DNA from: Endobacterium cereale | GTDB taxonomy: Bacteria > Pseudomonadota > Alphaproteobacteria > Rhizobiales > Rhizobiaceae | Assembly (NCBI RefSeq): GCF_009617585.1 | Contig: NZ_WIXI01000048.1 | Coordinates: forward strand, 186,001 to 250,000 | DNA length: 64,000 nt | Reading direction: 5' to 3' | In this document: positions 17,010-25,567 of the stretch, in pieces | How the letters are laid out: each line of letters begins with the position of its first letter | How positions within the stretch are numbered: position 1 is the first letter of the stretch | Notes under the pieces: generated by a model | Databases searched by the model: none | What the model was told of the DNA's origin: nothing | What the model saw: the letters and a program-made list of their open reading frames with translations, nothing else | Made by a program: the position numbers and the translations under genes

Positions 17010-18032
17010 ATGTCCTCGACACCATCGGCACTGTTCGTCGGCCTGCCCAACCCGACCCTTTCGGATGACGAATTCAAGCTGTTTCGCGACACCAACCCGC
17101 TTGGCCTGTTTGTCGGACGCCGCAACCTGCGCAATCCCGAACAAGCAAAAATCCTGATCGAACGTTTTCGTGAGGCTGTCGGTCGCGACGATGCGCCTGT
17201 TTTCACCGATCAGGAAGGCGGCCGCGTGCAGCATCTCGATGGCGGGCCATGGCCGCTGTTTCGCAGTTTTGGCGAGTTCGCAAAACTGGCTCGCAAGGAT
17301 TTCGAGGCAGGCCGCAAGGCGCTGCGACTGTCGTCGCAGGCGATGGGCTCGATGATGGCGGAACTCGGCCTGTCGAGCGGCTGTTCGCCGGTTCTCGATC
17401 TGGTGTTTGAGACGACAAGCGACGTCATCGGCGCCCGTTCCTTCGGTCCAGACCCGGAATTTATTGCAGCGCTCGGCCGCGAAGTGGTCGATGGCTTGCT
17501 TGAAACCGGCAACATGCCAGTGATGAAGCACATTCCCGGCCATGGCCGCGCAACGCTGGATTCCCACAAGGAGCGCCCGGTCGTCGATGCATCGAAGGAG
17601 ATCCTGACGATGACCGATTTTGCACCCTTCGTTGCCTTGAAGGATACGCCCTGGGCGATGGTGGCGCATGTGGTTTATTCCGCTTACGACCCCGAACTGC
17701 CGGCCTCTATATCGCCGACCATGCATGAGGTGATCCGCAAGGATCTGGGCTATGAGGGCGTGCTGATTTCCGACTGCATTTTTATGGAATCCCTGCAAGG
17801 TACCCTGCCCGAGCGCGTCAAACAGGTGCTCGATGCCGGTTCCGATATCGCCCTGCACAGCCATGGCACCCTTGCCGAAAGCGAAGCGGCAGCCAAAGCC
17901 GCACGTCCGGTGACGCAGGCAACGCTTGATCGCATCGCCGCCGGCAATGCCCGTCTCGGCAATCTCAAGATCGATTACCGCCGCGCGCAAGAGGAAATCG
18001 AAGCCATCTTTGCGGAAAAACTCGCCGCCTGA
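17010..18032 (+). CDS. glycoside hydrolase family 3, NagZ-like
   Basis: A 340-residue single-domain GH3 enzyme with the NagZ signature KHIPGHGRATLDSH (the His/Asp loop serves as general acid) and the nucleophile Asp in LISDCIFMES. DQEGGRVQHL is also typical. NagZ removes N-acetylglucosamine from muropeptides or chito-oligosaccharides in the cytoplasm. There is no signal peptide. Its place between a GNAT and a chito-oligosaccharide-like importer suggests it processes imported GlcNAc-containing oligosaccharides or cell-wall fragments; a housekeeping nagZ may exist elsewhere. Confidence 0.82.
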   Translation: MSSTPSALFVGLPNPTLSDDEFKLFRDTNPLGLFVGRRNLRNPEQAKILIERFREAVGRDDAPVFTDQEGGRVQHLDGGPWPLFRSFGEFAKLARKDFEAGRKALRLSSQAMGSMMAELGLSSGCSPVLDLVFETTSDVIGARSFGPDPEFIAALGREVVDGLLETGNMPVMKHIPGHGRATLDSHKERPVVDASKEILTMTDFAPFVALKDTPWAMVAHVVYSAYDPELPASISPTMHEVIRKDLGYEGVLISDCIFMESLQGTLPERVKQVLDAGSDIALHSHGTLAESEAAAKAARPVTQATLDRIAAGNARLGNLKIDYRRAQEEIEAIFAEKLAA

Positions 18033-18070
18033 CACGACGCATACCCACGATAAAAACAAGGGGAACCGAC

Positions 18071-19717
18071 ATGAGGAATACCGTTTTCATTGCGACCGCG
18101 CTGGCGCTTCTCGCCGGCACGGCCTCCGCCCAGACCGTTCTGACCGCCAATATCGAGCCGGCCACCACATGGGTGCGCAACTTCAACCCGTTCAACCAGA
18201 CATCGGCGCGTCAATCGACGCTCGACTTCATGTATGAGCCGCTGATCATCTTCAACCGGTTTGACAGCAACAAGCCGGTCTACCGTCTGGCCGAAAGCTA
18301 CAAACTCGCGGACGACCTGAAGAGCATCGATTTCAAGCTGCGGGCAGGTCTCAAGTGGTCGGACGGCAAGCCACTCACGGCCGCCGACGTGAAATTCACC
18401 TATGACCATATCAAGAAATTCCCGGCACTCGATTTCGTCAGTATCTGGACCTTCATCACCGGCGTCGAAGCCGTTGATGGCCAGACGGTTCGTTTCACCC
18501 TGAAGGAACCGAGCTCGATTGCCGCCGAACAGCTGTCGCAGCTGCCTATCGTGCCCGAGCATATCTGGAAGGACATCGCCGATCCGGTGACCTTTGCCAA
18601 TGAAAACCCGGTGGCGAGCGGTGCGCTGACCGAAATCCCGCGTTTTACCGGCCAGACCTATGACCAGTGCCGCAACCCGAATTACTGGGATGCCGCCAGC
18701 CTGAAGGTCGATTGCCTGCGCTTTCCGCAGCTGGCCGACAACAACCAGATCCTGACCGCCACCGCTGACGGCACACTCGACTGGGGCGTGTCCTTCATTC
18801 CCGACATCGAAAACGTCTATGTCGCCAAGGACCCGGAACATTATCATTTCTGGTATTCGCCGAGCAGCATGGTGGCCTTCCTGTTCAATCTGGAAACCGC
18901 CAGCGAGAACAACAAAAAGGCCTTCAACGACCTGAAATTCCGCCAAGCGATGAGCATGGCGCTCGACCGCGCTGCCATGATTGACATTGCCGGTTACGGT
19001 TATCCGACGCTCAACGAAGACCCCGGCCTGATGGGCGAGCTTTACAAGAGCTGGGCGGATGAAAAGGTCGCGGCCGATCTCGGCAAATTCGGCAAATACG
19101 ATGCCGAAGCCGCCAAGGCGCTACTAGACGAGGCAGGCTACGCCGACAAGGATGGCGACGGTTTTCGCGAAAACCCGGATGGCACAAAGCTGTCCTTCTC
19201 AATCGTTGTGCCAAGCTCGTGGACCGATTGGGTCGATACCGTCAACATCGCCATCGAAGGCATGCAGGCGGCGGGCGTCGATGCCAAGATCGAGACGCCG
19301 GAAGAGGCGGTGTGGACCTCCAGCCTGATCTCCGGCAAATTCGACGCGGCGATCAACAGCCTGCCGGCATCGGCCTCACCTTATTACCCCTACAAGCGCG
19401 CCTTCAGCGTCGCCGACAAGGGCAAGACCCGCTTTACCGCACAGCGCTGGTTCAACCCGGAACTGGAAGCGCTGGTGGTGGAATTCACTCACACCGCCGA
19501 CCCGGCAAAACAGAAGGACGCGATGGCGAAGGCGCAGCGGATCGTGGCTGAAAACATGCCGATGATCCCGGTCTTCAACAATCCGAACTGGTACCAGTAC
19601 AATACCAAGCGCTTCACCGGCTGGTCGACGGAGGAGAACCCGTTCGTGAACCCGTCGATCTCGCGCACCAACCCGGCCCGCATCCTGCATCTTCTGGCGC
19701 TCAAGCCAGCCGGCTGA
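18071..19717 (+). CDS. ABC transporter binding protein, family 5 (chito/cello-oligosaccharide-like)
   Basis: A 548-residue periplasmic protein with signal peptide (ALALLAGTASA-QTV). Family SBP_bac_5 marks include LRAGLKWSDGKPLTAADV. The N-terminal pattern TTWVRNFNPF then DFMYEPLIIFN and YRLAESYKL closely resembles the Vibrio chitin-oligosaccharide-binding protein, as I recall it, rather than classical DppA. It leads the transporter genes that follow. With the NagZ-like gene directly upstream, import of GlcNAc- or glucose-based oligosaccharides is more likely than peptide import. Confidence 0.82.
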   Translation: MRNTVFIATALALLAGTASAQTVLTANIEPATTWVRNFNPFNQTSARQSTLDFMYEPLIIFNRFDSNKPVYRLAESYKLADDLKSIDFKLRAGLKWSDGKPLTAADVKFTYDHIKKFPALDFVSIWTFITGVEAVDGQTVRFTLKEPSSIAAEQLSQLPIVPEHIWKDIADPVTFANENPVASGALTEIPRFTGQTYDQCRNPNYWDAASLKVDCLRFPQLADNNQILTATADGTLDWGVSFIPDIENVYVAKDPEHYHFWYSPSSMVAFLFNLETASENNKKAFNDLKFRQAMSMALDRAAMIDIAGYGYPTLNEDPGLMGELYKSWADEKVAADLGKFGKYDAEAAKALLDEAGYADKDGDGFRENPDGTKLSFSIVVPSSWTDWVDTVNIAIEGMQAAGVDAKIETPEEAVWTSSLISGKFDAAINSLPASASPYYPYKRAFSVADKGKTRFTAQRWFNPELEALVVEFTHTADPAKQKDAMAKAQRIVAENMPMIPVFNNPNWYQYNTKRFTGWSTEENPFVNPSISRTNPARILHLLALKPAG

Positions 19718-19781
19718 GGTCATCAATCCGACGGCAGCCGCATTGCGAAAAAATGCTGCTGCCGGCCTGAGGGAGCCGGTC

Positions 19782-20759
19782 ATGGCCTTTCTGTTTCGCC
19801 GCCTGGCGTTTTATCTCGCAGCCTTTCTGGCGGCGGCGACCATCAATTTTTTTCTGCCACGGCTGATGCCGGGTGACCCGATCCAGCTGATGTTTTCCAG
19901 CGCTGGCGCAGAACTGCCGCCGGAAAGTCTGGAAGCGCTGAAACTCACGTTTGGGTTTGTCGATGGGCCGCTGTGGAAGCAGTATCTGACCTATCTCGGC
20001 AGTATCTTTACCGGCGACCTTGGCCGCTCGATCAAATATTTCCCGCTGCCCGTCACCTCGGTTCTCGGCCACGCGCTGATCTGGACGCTAGTGCTGATGG
20101 GCACGGCGACGGTCATCAGTTTTATCCTCGGCACATGGCTGGGTGTAATGGCGGCGTGGAAACGTGGAAGCCGGTTCGATGTGATCGTGTCGGTGACATC
20201 GATTTTCGCGACCTCGGTGCCGGCCGTTGTCACGTCGCTGATCGTGCTCTTCGTGTTCGGTTTCACGCTCGACTGGTTCCCCAACGGATACGCCGCCGAC
20301 CCCTCGCTCGATCCGGCCTTCACGCTGCAATATATTGCAAGCGTCGCCTATCACGGCGTGCTGCCGATGGTGACGCTGTGTACCGTGCTGATCGGCGGCT
20401 TTACCGTCACCATGCGCAACAACATGATCAACCTGCTGGGCGAGGATTATATCGTCATGGCGCGTGCGAAAGGTCTTTCCGACCGCCGCGTCATGCTCTG
20501 GTATGCCGCCCGCAACGCGCTGCTGCCGACTGTTTCGAGCCTAGCGATTGCCATCGGCACCATTCTCGGTGGCTCGCTGGTGACCGAGGTGGTGTTCAAT
20601 TATCCCGGCCTCGGCAATGTGCTGTATCAGGCCATTCTGGCGCGCGACTACCCCGTCATTCAGGGGCAGTTGCTGATCATGACCGCTACCATGCTGGTCG
20701 CCAATTTTATCGTCGATGTCAGTTATGTCCTGCTCGACCCGCGACTGAAGGCGGCGTGA
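19782..20759 (+). CDS. ABC transporter permease (DppB-type)
   Basis: A 325-residue inner-membrane permease with an N-terminal helix, RLMPGDPIQLMF, and a C-terminal BPD_transp_1 domain whose EAA loop is around ARAKGLSDRRVM. The start at 19782 follows GGGAG; the longer in-frame start at 19743 lacks support. It forms the channel with the next permease. Confidence 0.88.
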   Translation: MAFLFRRLAFYLAAFLAAATINFFLPRLMPGDPIQLMFSSAGAELPPESLEALKLTFGFVDGPLWKQYLTYLGSIFTGDLGRSIKYFPLPVTSVLGHALIWTLVLMGTATVISFILGTWLGVMAAWKRGSRFDVIVSVTSIFATSVPAVVTSLIVLFVFGFTLDWFPNGYAADPSLDPAFTLQYIASVAYHGVLPMVTLCTVLIGGFTVTMRNNMINLLGEDYIVMARAKGLSDRRVMLWYAARNALLPTVSSLAIAIGTILGGSLVTEVVFNYPGLGNVLYQAILARDYPVIQGQLLIMTATMLVANFIVDVSYVLLDPRLKAA

Positions 20760-20760
20760 A

Positions 20761-21639
20761 ATGAAGACTTTGCTTCGAAACCGCAAGGCGCTTGTGGGCC
20801 TGGCGATCATCGCCACCATTGCCATTCTGGCGATCGCCGCGCCGCTTTTGACCGAATACAATCCCGCCGCCCGCACCGGCCGCCCGCATCAGGCGCCGTC
20901 CATGGATCATATTCTTGGCACGACGCGCATCGGGCAGGATGTGTTTGCGCGTGTGCTTTATGGCGCGCGCACCTCGTTGATGGTGGGGTTTGGCGCAGGC
21001 CTGCTGATCACGCTGGTTGGCACCGTGCTCGGCATCGTCGCCGGTTATCGCGGCGGCAAGACCGACGAGGTGATCAGCTTTTTCACCAACATGGTGCTCG
21101 TCGTGCCGAACCTGCCGCTGCTGCTGGTGTTGGCCGCTTTTATCGGTCAGGCAAGCCCAGTCGTCATCGCACTTATCCTTGGCGCCACTTCATGGGCATG
21201 GGGCGCGCGGGTGACGCGGGCGGAAACGCTGTCGGTCAAGCAGAAGGATTTTGTCAAATCCGCCGAGATGATGGGCGAACGGCAATGGCGCATCATGGCC
21301 TTCGAGATCTTTCCGAACGTCATCTCCATCGTCGGCATCAATTTTATCGGCAGCGTGATTTTTGCGATCATCACGCAGGCGACGCTGGAGTTTCTCGGCC
21401 TTGGCGATCCGCGCGCGATCTCGTGGGGCAATATGCTGTTTGCCGCGCAGAAAGCGTCGGCGCTTTCGGTCGGTGCATGGTGGGAAATTCTCACGCCGTG
21501 TTTTGCCCTCGCCTTTCTCGGCATCGGCATGTCATTGCTGAATTTTGCCGTCGACGAAATCGCCAATCCGCGCCTGCGCACCGGCAACCGGCTCGGCCGC
21601 TGGTCACTGCTCGTGCGCAATGGGGAGGGCCGACTGTGA
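20761..21639 (+). CDS. ABC transporter permease (DppC-type)
   Basis: A 292-residue permease with the short N-terminal OppC_N helix, then LGTTRIGQDVFARVLYGARTS, characteristic of the DppC/OppC family, and an EAA loop near SVKQKDFVKSAEMMG. It starts one base after the previous stop, so the two permeases are made together. Confidence 0.9.
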   Translation: MKTLLRNRKALVGLAIIATIAILAIAAPLLTEYNPAARTGRPHQAPSMDHILGTTRIGQDVFARVLYGARTSLMVGFGAGLLITLVGTVLGIVAGYRGGKTDEVISFFTNMVLVVPNLPLLLVLAAFIGQASPVVIALILGATSWAWGARVTRAETLSVKQKDFVKSAEMMGERQWRIMAFEIFPNVISIVGINFIGSVIFAIITQATLEFLGLGDPRAISWGNMLFAAQKASALSVGAWWEILTPCFALAFLGIGMSLLNFAVDEIANPRLRTGNRLGRWSLLVRNGEGRL

Positions 21640-22439
21640 GTGAGCCATTGCTGTCCGTGAAAAACCTGACGATCGACTATATCGGCGACGAAACCGATTT
21701 CCGCGCCGTCGACAATGTCAGTTTTGATGTCGCACCCGGCGAAGTTTTTGGCCTCGCAGGTGAATCCGGCTGTGGCAAGAGCACGATCGCCTTTGCCATC
21801 AGCCGTCTGCATCGCCCACCGGCGCTGATCCGCACGGGTAGCGAAATACTGCTCGATGGTCGCGATGTTCTGGATCTCGACCAGAAGGAGCTGGCCGCGT
21901 TTCGCTGGCGCGAGGTCGCGATGGTGTTTCAGAGCGCCATGAACTCGCTCAATCCGGTGCTGCGTGTCGAAGCACAGTTTTACGATGTGCTGAAAACCCA
22001 TCTCGGAATGACGAAGGTTCAGGCCCGTGAGCGCACAGCGGAAATGCTGCGACTGGTCGATATCAATCCCGACCGCATGCGCGATTATCCGCACCAGTTT
22101 TCCGGCGGCATGCGCCAGCGCATCGTCATCGCCATCTGTTTGGCGCTCGGACCAAAGCTGGTCGTGATGGACGAGCCGACGACGGCACTCGATGTCGTGG
22201 TGCAGCGGGAAATCCTGCAGCGCATCAACGAACTACGCCGAAAACTCGGCTTTTCCGTGCTGTTCATCACCCACGATCTCGGCCTGATGGTGCAGTTCTG
22301 CGACCGCATCGGCATCATGCTGGGCGGCAAGCTTGTCGAACAGAACACGGCGCAGGCGATCTACCGGACGCCACAGCACGACTATACCAAAAAACTCTGG
22401 GCATCCTTCCCGTCGCTGCATGGAGGTGTTTTGGCATGA
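21636..22439 (+). CDS. oligosaccharide/peptide ABC transporter ATPase (DppD-type)
   Basis: A 267-residue ATPase with Walker A GESGCGKSTI, Q-loop FQSAMNSLNPV, signature SGGMRQR and Walker B LVVMDEPTTALD. I placed the start at the GTG (21636), which overlaps the stop of the preceding permease and has GGGGAGG before it. It is shorter than typical DppD because the C-terminal oligopeptide-transport zinc-binding extension is reduced. Confidence 0.88.
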   Translation: MSEPLLSVKNLTIDYIGDETDFRAVDNVSFDVAPGEVFGLAGESGCGKSTIAFAISRLHRPPALIRTGSEILLDGRDVLDLDQKELAAFRWREVAMVFQSAMNSLNPVLRVEAQFYDVLKTHLGMTKVQARERTAEMLRLVDINPDRMRDYPHQFSGGMRQRIVIAICLALGPKLVVMDEPTTALDVVVQREILQRINELRRKLGFSVLFITHDLGLMVQFCDRIGIMLGGKLVEQNTAQAIYRTPQHDYTKKLWASFPSLHGGVLA

Positions 22440-23344
22440 GCGAGACCATTCTGGCGCTGGACGATGCCACCAAGACCTTTGGCCACGGTGCAGCCACCGT
22501 TTACGCCGCACGCAACATCTCGATCGCACTGAGAACCGGCCGGGCGCTGGCTCTGGTGGGCGAATCCGGCAGCGGCAAGACTACATGCGCGCGCCTGGCG
22601 ATGCTGGAATATCTGCCCAATGCCGGCAGGGTTCTGTTCAGGGGCCAGCCGATGCAGGATGCGGCGGCAAAGGAGATTGCCGCCTATCGGCGCTCGGTGC
22701 AGATGATCTTTCAGGATCCGTTCGCCTCGCTAAATCCGGCCCAGACGATTGCCTATCACCTGAAACGGCCGCTGCAGCTGCACCGGCCCGAAATCGGCAA
22801 GGCCGAGATCGACGCGACCATTCGCGAACTGCTGCAACGGGTAAAACTCGACCCGGATCTCGTGGCTCCAAAATATCCGCACGAGCTTTCCGGTGGTCAA
22901 CGCCAGCGCGTCAATATTGCGCGGGCTCTGGCAGTCAAACCTGAAGTGATCGTTGCCGACGAGCCGACCTCGATGCTCGACGTTTCGGTGCGGCTCGGTG
23001 TGCTGAACCTGTTGAACGACATGAAGCGCGAGATGAACCTTGCGATGCTGTATATCACTCACGATATCGCAACGGCGCGTTTCGTGGCCGAGGATATTGC
23101 GGTCATGTATGGCGGGCAGATCGTCGAATGGGGCGCGACGGCGGAGGTGATCGATAATCCGCAGCATCCTTATACGCGGCTGTTGCTATCCGCCGTGCCG
23201 AACCCGGACCTGCGTTTCGAAGATGGTGGCAGTGACATGCAGCCGGACCATGTGGATGCGGTGCGCAACCTTTCAGCCAGAACGGATGGCGACCTGATCG
23301 AGGTCTCGCCCCGACATTTCGCCAGATTGACGGCAAAGGCCTGA
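22436..23344 (+). CDS. oligosaccharide/peptide ABC transporter ATPase (DppF-type)
   Basis: A 302-residue ATPase with GESGSGKTTCA, FQDPFASLNP, signature SGGQRQR and VIVADEPTSMLD. Its ATG overlaps the stop of the preceding ATPase by four bases. It completes the five-gene importer (binding protein, two permeases, two ATPases) started at 18071. Confidence 0.9.
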   Translation: MSETILALDDATKTFGHGAATVYAARNISIALRTGRALALVGESGSGKTTCARLAMLEYLPNAGRVLFRGQPMQDAAAKEIAAYRRSVQMIFQDPFASLNPAQTIAYHLKRPLQLHRPEIGKAEIDATIRELLQRVKLDPDLVAPKYPHELSGGQRQRVNIARALAVKPEVIVADEPTSMLDVSVRLGVLNLLNDMKREMNLAMLYITHDIATARFVAEDIAVMYGGQIVEWGATAEVIDNPQHPYTRLLLSAVPNPDLRFEDGGSDMQPDHVDAVRNLSARTDGDLIEVSPRHFARLTAKA

Positions 23345-23359
23345 ACACACCCCAACATG

Positions 23360-23396
23360 ACAAAAGCCAAACTTGATAAATCAGGTTGACTTTTGT
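23360..23396 (+). terminator. imperfect hairpin after the DppF-type gene
   Basis: ACAAAAG and CTTTTGT form the base of a 37-base imperfect inverted repeat with partial inner pairing (CAA/TTG). It is followed by TCTATCT and then a small dyad TTCTA-TCTCG-TAGAA (23396-23410). It may terminate the importer operon; the same stretch could also carry promoter elements for the next gene (TTGATA at 23373). Confidence 0.4.
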
Positions 23397-23415
23397 TCTA
23401 TCTCGTAGAAAGCCA

Positions 23416-23471
23416 CTCGCGAATGTGAGACGGGCCTTGGCAAACCCGTTTCCCGCCTTTACGGGAGCGAG
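23416..23471 (+). promoter_or_regulatory. structured mRNA leader (three-way junction) masking the RBS
   Basis: The 56 bases directly before the ATG at 23473 fold on paper into a compact three-way junction. P1 is CTCGC (23416-23420) with GCGAG (23467-23471). P2 is ACGGG (23430-23434) with CCCGT (23445-23449). P3 is TCCCG (23451-23455) with CGGGA (23462-23466). P3 abuts P1 and all but one base separates P2 from P3. The ribosome-binding sequence GGGAGCGAG lies inside P3 and P1, so the fold would block translation. It matches no riboswitch class I know, including SAM-II, SAM-V or SAM/SAH. Confidence 0.5.
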
Positions 23472-23472
23472 A

Positions 23473-24309
23473 ATGGCAATGGCATCAAAAATCTCTTTTC
23501 ACTCAGCAAAAGCTGGCCGTTTCAGTGCATTTTTCGCGGGCCTGCTGACGACGCTCACTATAGCCGTCACTGCCCCCGCAGTCACCGCGCAGGAGACAAA
23601 ACCGCTGCGCATCGCGCTTGCCACCAGCATTTCCAATCAGGCGGCAGAAATCGCGGCCGAGGAGGCAGAGGCCGAGGGGCTGAAGGTCGAGCTGATCGAG
23701 TTCAACGACTGGAACACGCCGAACCGCGCCGTGGCGGACCGCGAGGTCGATGCCAACTTGTTTCAGCACGTGCCCTATCTGCAATTCACCAATGCCAATA
23801 CCGGCAATGATCTTGTTGCCATCGCGCCAGCCTTCAGTACGCCTTTCGGCCTCTATTCCAAGAAGGTGAAGACGCTCCCCGAACTGCCGGACAATGCCGA
23901 GATCGTTTTCTCCGGCGATGCCGTAAACACGGCCCGTTCGCTGCTTCTTCTGCAGCAGGCCAAGCTGATCGAGCTGAAACCCGGCGTCGGCACCAATGCG
24001 ACGCTGGAAGACGTGGTGAAATGGATCAAGCCGCTAAAAATCACGCTGCTCGATGGCCCGCAGATTGCCCGTGCGCTGGATGACGTGGATGCGGCAGCGA
24101 CCTATCCGACCTTTGCCAAGCTCGCCGGTCTCGATGCCTCTTCCGGGCTGATTTTCGAAAATGACCCGATCTACGCCTTCCAGTTCGTGACGCGGCCCGA
24201 TATGCGTGAGGACAAAAGGCTGCGACGTTTTGTGGAGATTTATCGCAACTCGCCGGCGGTTAAGGACAAGCTGCGGTCGCTCTACGGGTCGATGGTTTCA
24301 TTCCCGTAA
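23473..24309 (+). CDS. NlpA/MetQ-family ABC transporter substrate-binding protein
   Basis: A 278-residue protein with a signal peptide ending near VTAPAVTAQE. There is no lipobox cysteine, so it is probably a soluble periplasmic protein and not a lipoprotein like MetQ. The family core is clear: VELIEFNDWNTPNRAVADREVDANLFQHVPYL (read as consecutive blocks) and LDASSGLIFENDPIY. MetQ homologues bind methionine, but no metN or metI lies nearby. The next gene encodes lipoate-protein ligase, which suggests a different ligand. Its translation is probably controlled by the structured leader that ends one base before the ATG. Confidence 0.85.
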   Translation: MAMASKISFHSAKAGRFSAFFAGLLTTLTIAVTAPAVTAQETKPLRIALATSISNQAAEIAAEEAEAEGLKVELIEFNDWNTPNRAVADREVDANLFQHVPYLQFTNANTGNDLVAIAPAFSTPFGLYSKKVKTLPELPDNAEIVFSGDAVNTARSLLLLQQAKLIELKPGVGTNATLEDVVKWIKPLKITLLDGPQIARALDDVDAAATYPTFAKLAGLDASSGLIFENDPIYAFQFVTRPDMREDKRLRRFVEIYRNSPAVKDKLRSLYGSMVSFP

Positions 24310-24335
24310 GAAGATATTTGAACAGGAAAAACGCC

Positions 24336-25385
24336 ATGCATGGTGAATACAAGGTCCAGGGCGGCAAGCTCGTTGTCGTCGATTTCGATACACGCGACGA
24401 ACGCCTTTCCAACGTGCAGGTTTCAGGCGATTTCTTTCTGGAGCCCGCCGAAGCGCTGGCCGATATTTCCGGCGCGCTGGAAGGCCTGCCCATCACCGTC
24501 AAGGTGGAAGACATCACGCTGGCGATCCGTTCAAAGCTTCGCCCCGGTGCCGAAATGATCGGGTTCAGCCCGGAGGCGGTGGCGATTGCAGTGCGCCGTG
24601 CGCTGGGCGTCACCGGCACATGGCGAGATTATGAATGGCAGATCATCGAGGCGCCGCCGCAGCGCCCGGCCATGCATCTGGCACTGGACGAAGTGTTGGC
24701 CCGCGAAGTGGCGGCCGGCCGGCGCGGCCCCTGCCTGCGTTTCTGGGAATGGGAACGCCCGGCCATCATCATCGGCGGCTTTCAATCGCTGCGTAACGAG
24801 GTGGATCTGGAAGCGGCAAACCGGTTCGGCGTCGAGACCGTGCGGCGCGTCACCGGAGGTGGGGCGATGTTCGTCGAACCGGGCAGCGCCGTCACCTATT
24901 CACTCTATGCTCCGGCCGAACTTGTGCGCGACATGAGTTTTGCGGACTCCTACGCCTTTCTTGACGACTGGGTTTTGAAGGCGCTGAACGAACTCGGCAT
25001 CGACGCCTTTTACAAGCCGCTCAATGACATTTCGAGTTCCAAGGGCAAGATTGGCGGCGCGGCGCAGAAGCGATTCTCGTCCGGCGCGGTGCTGCATCAT
25101 GTCACCATGTCCTACGACATGGATGCCCAGAAGATGGTGCAGGTGCTGCGCATCGGCCGCGAAAAGCTGTCCGACAAGGGCACCACAAGCGCCGTCAAGC
25201 GCGTCGACCCGCTGCGCAGCCAGACGGGTCTGCCGCGGGAAGAGATCATTCGGCGCATGAAGGAAACGTTCGCGTCACTCAACGGCGGCACGGCCGGTAG
25301 CATCTCGCCGGAAGAATATGCGGCGGCGGAAAAGCTGGCGGCGGAAAAGTTTTCGACCGAGGAATGGCTGCGGCACGTTCCGTGA
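24336..25385 (+). CDS. lplA: lipoate-protein ligase A with N-terminal accessory domain
   Basis: A 349-residue protein. Residues ~1-85 (HGEYKVQGGKLVVVDFD, GDFFLEPAEAL) match the accessory domain that usually forms the C-terminus of LplA or the separate LplB protein. Residues ~105-349 are the catalytic domain: RRVTGGGAMFVEPGSAVTYSL and the lipoyl-AMP lysine in KGKIGGAAQKR. The domain order is therefore accessory first. The enzyme attaches free lipoate to E2 or GcvH proteins. I chose the ATG at 24336, which has AGGA 9 bases upstream, over a TTG at 24318. It lies 26 bases after the NlpA-type gene and is likely cotranscribed. Confidence 0.87.
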   Translation: MHGEYKVQGGKLVVVDFDTRDERLSNVQVSGDFFLEPAEALADISGALEGLPITVKVEDITLAIRSKLRPGAEMIGFSPEAVAIAVRRALGVTGTWRDYEWQIIEAPPQRPAMHLALDEVLAREVAAGRRGPCLRFWEWERPAIIIGGFQSLRNEVDLEAANRFGVETVRRVTGGGAMFVEPGSAVTYSLYAPAELVRDMSFADSYAFLDDWVLKALNELGIDAFYKPLNDISSSKGKIGGAAQKRFSSGAVLHHVTMSYDMDAQKMVQVLRIGREKLSDKGTTSAVKRVDPLRSQTGLPREEIIRRMKETFASLNGGTAGSISPEEYAAAEKLAAEKFSTEEWLRHVP

Positions 25386-25458
25386 GGGTAAAACAAGAGA
25401 AAAAGTTCTCTCCACGCTACTGAGGCCGACAGATGACAAAGGCCGCAAACCTCTCCTC

Positions 25459-25542
25459 CGTCATCCTCGGCCTTGAGCCGAGGATCTGCTGTCGGCTGAT
25501 CATCGACGTGATTAGATCCTCGGGACAAGCCCGAGGATGACG
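25459..25542. repeat. rhizobial palindromic intergenic repeat (RIME-like)
   Basis: Two hairpins, ATCCTCGGC-CTTGA-GCCGAGGAT (25463-25485) and ATCCTCGGG-ACAAG-CCCGAGGAT (25516-25538), are themselves inverted copies of each other; the outer arms begin CGTCATCC and end GGATGACG. This motif recurs in intergenic spaces of Rhizobiaceae genomes. It lies between the convergent lplA and peroxiredoxin genes and may also act as a bidirectional terminator. Confidence 0.75.
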
Positions 25543-25567
25543 AAAACGTATGATGGAAGGTTCCTAA

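Noticed and set aside
23416-23471. SAM-II, SAM-V or SAM/SAH riboswitch upstream of the MetQ-like gene
   Set aside because: The conserved pseudoknot sequences of those classes are absent; only a nested three-way junction is visible.
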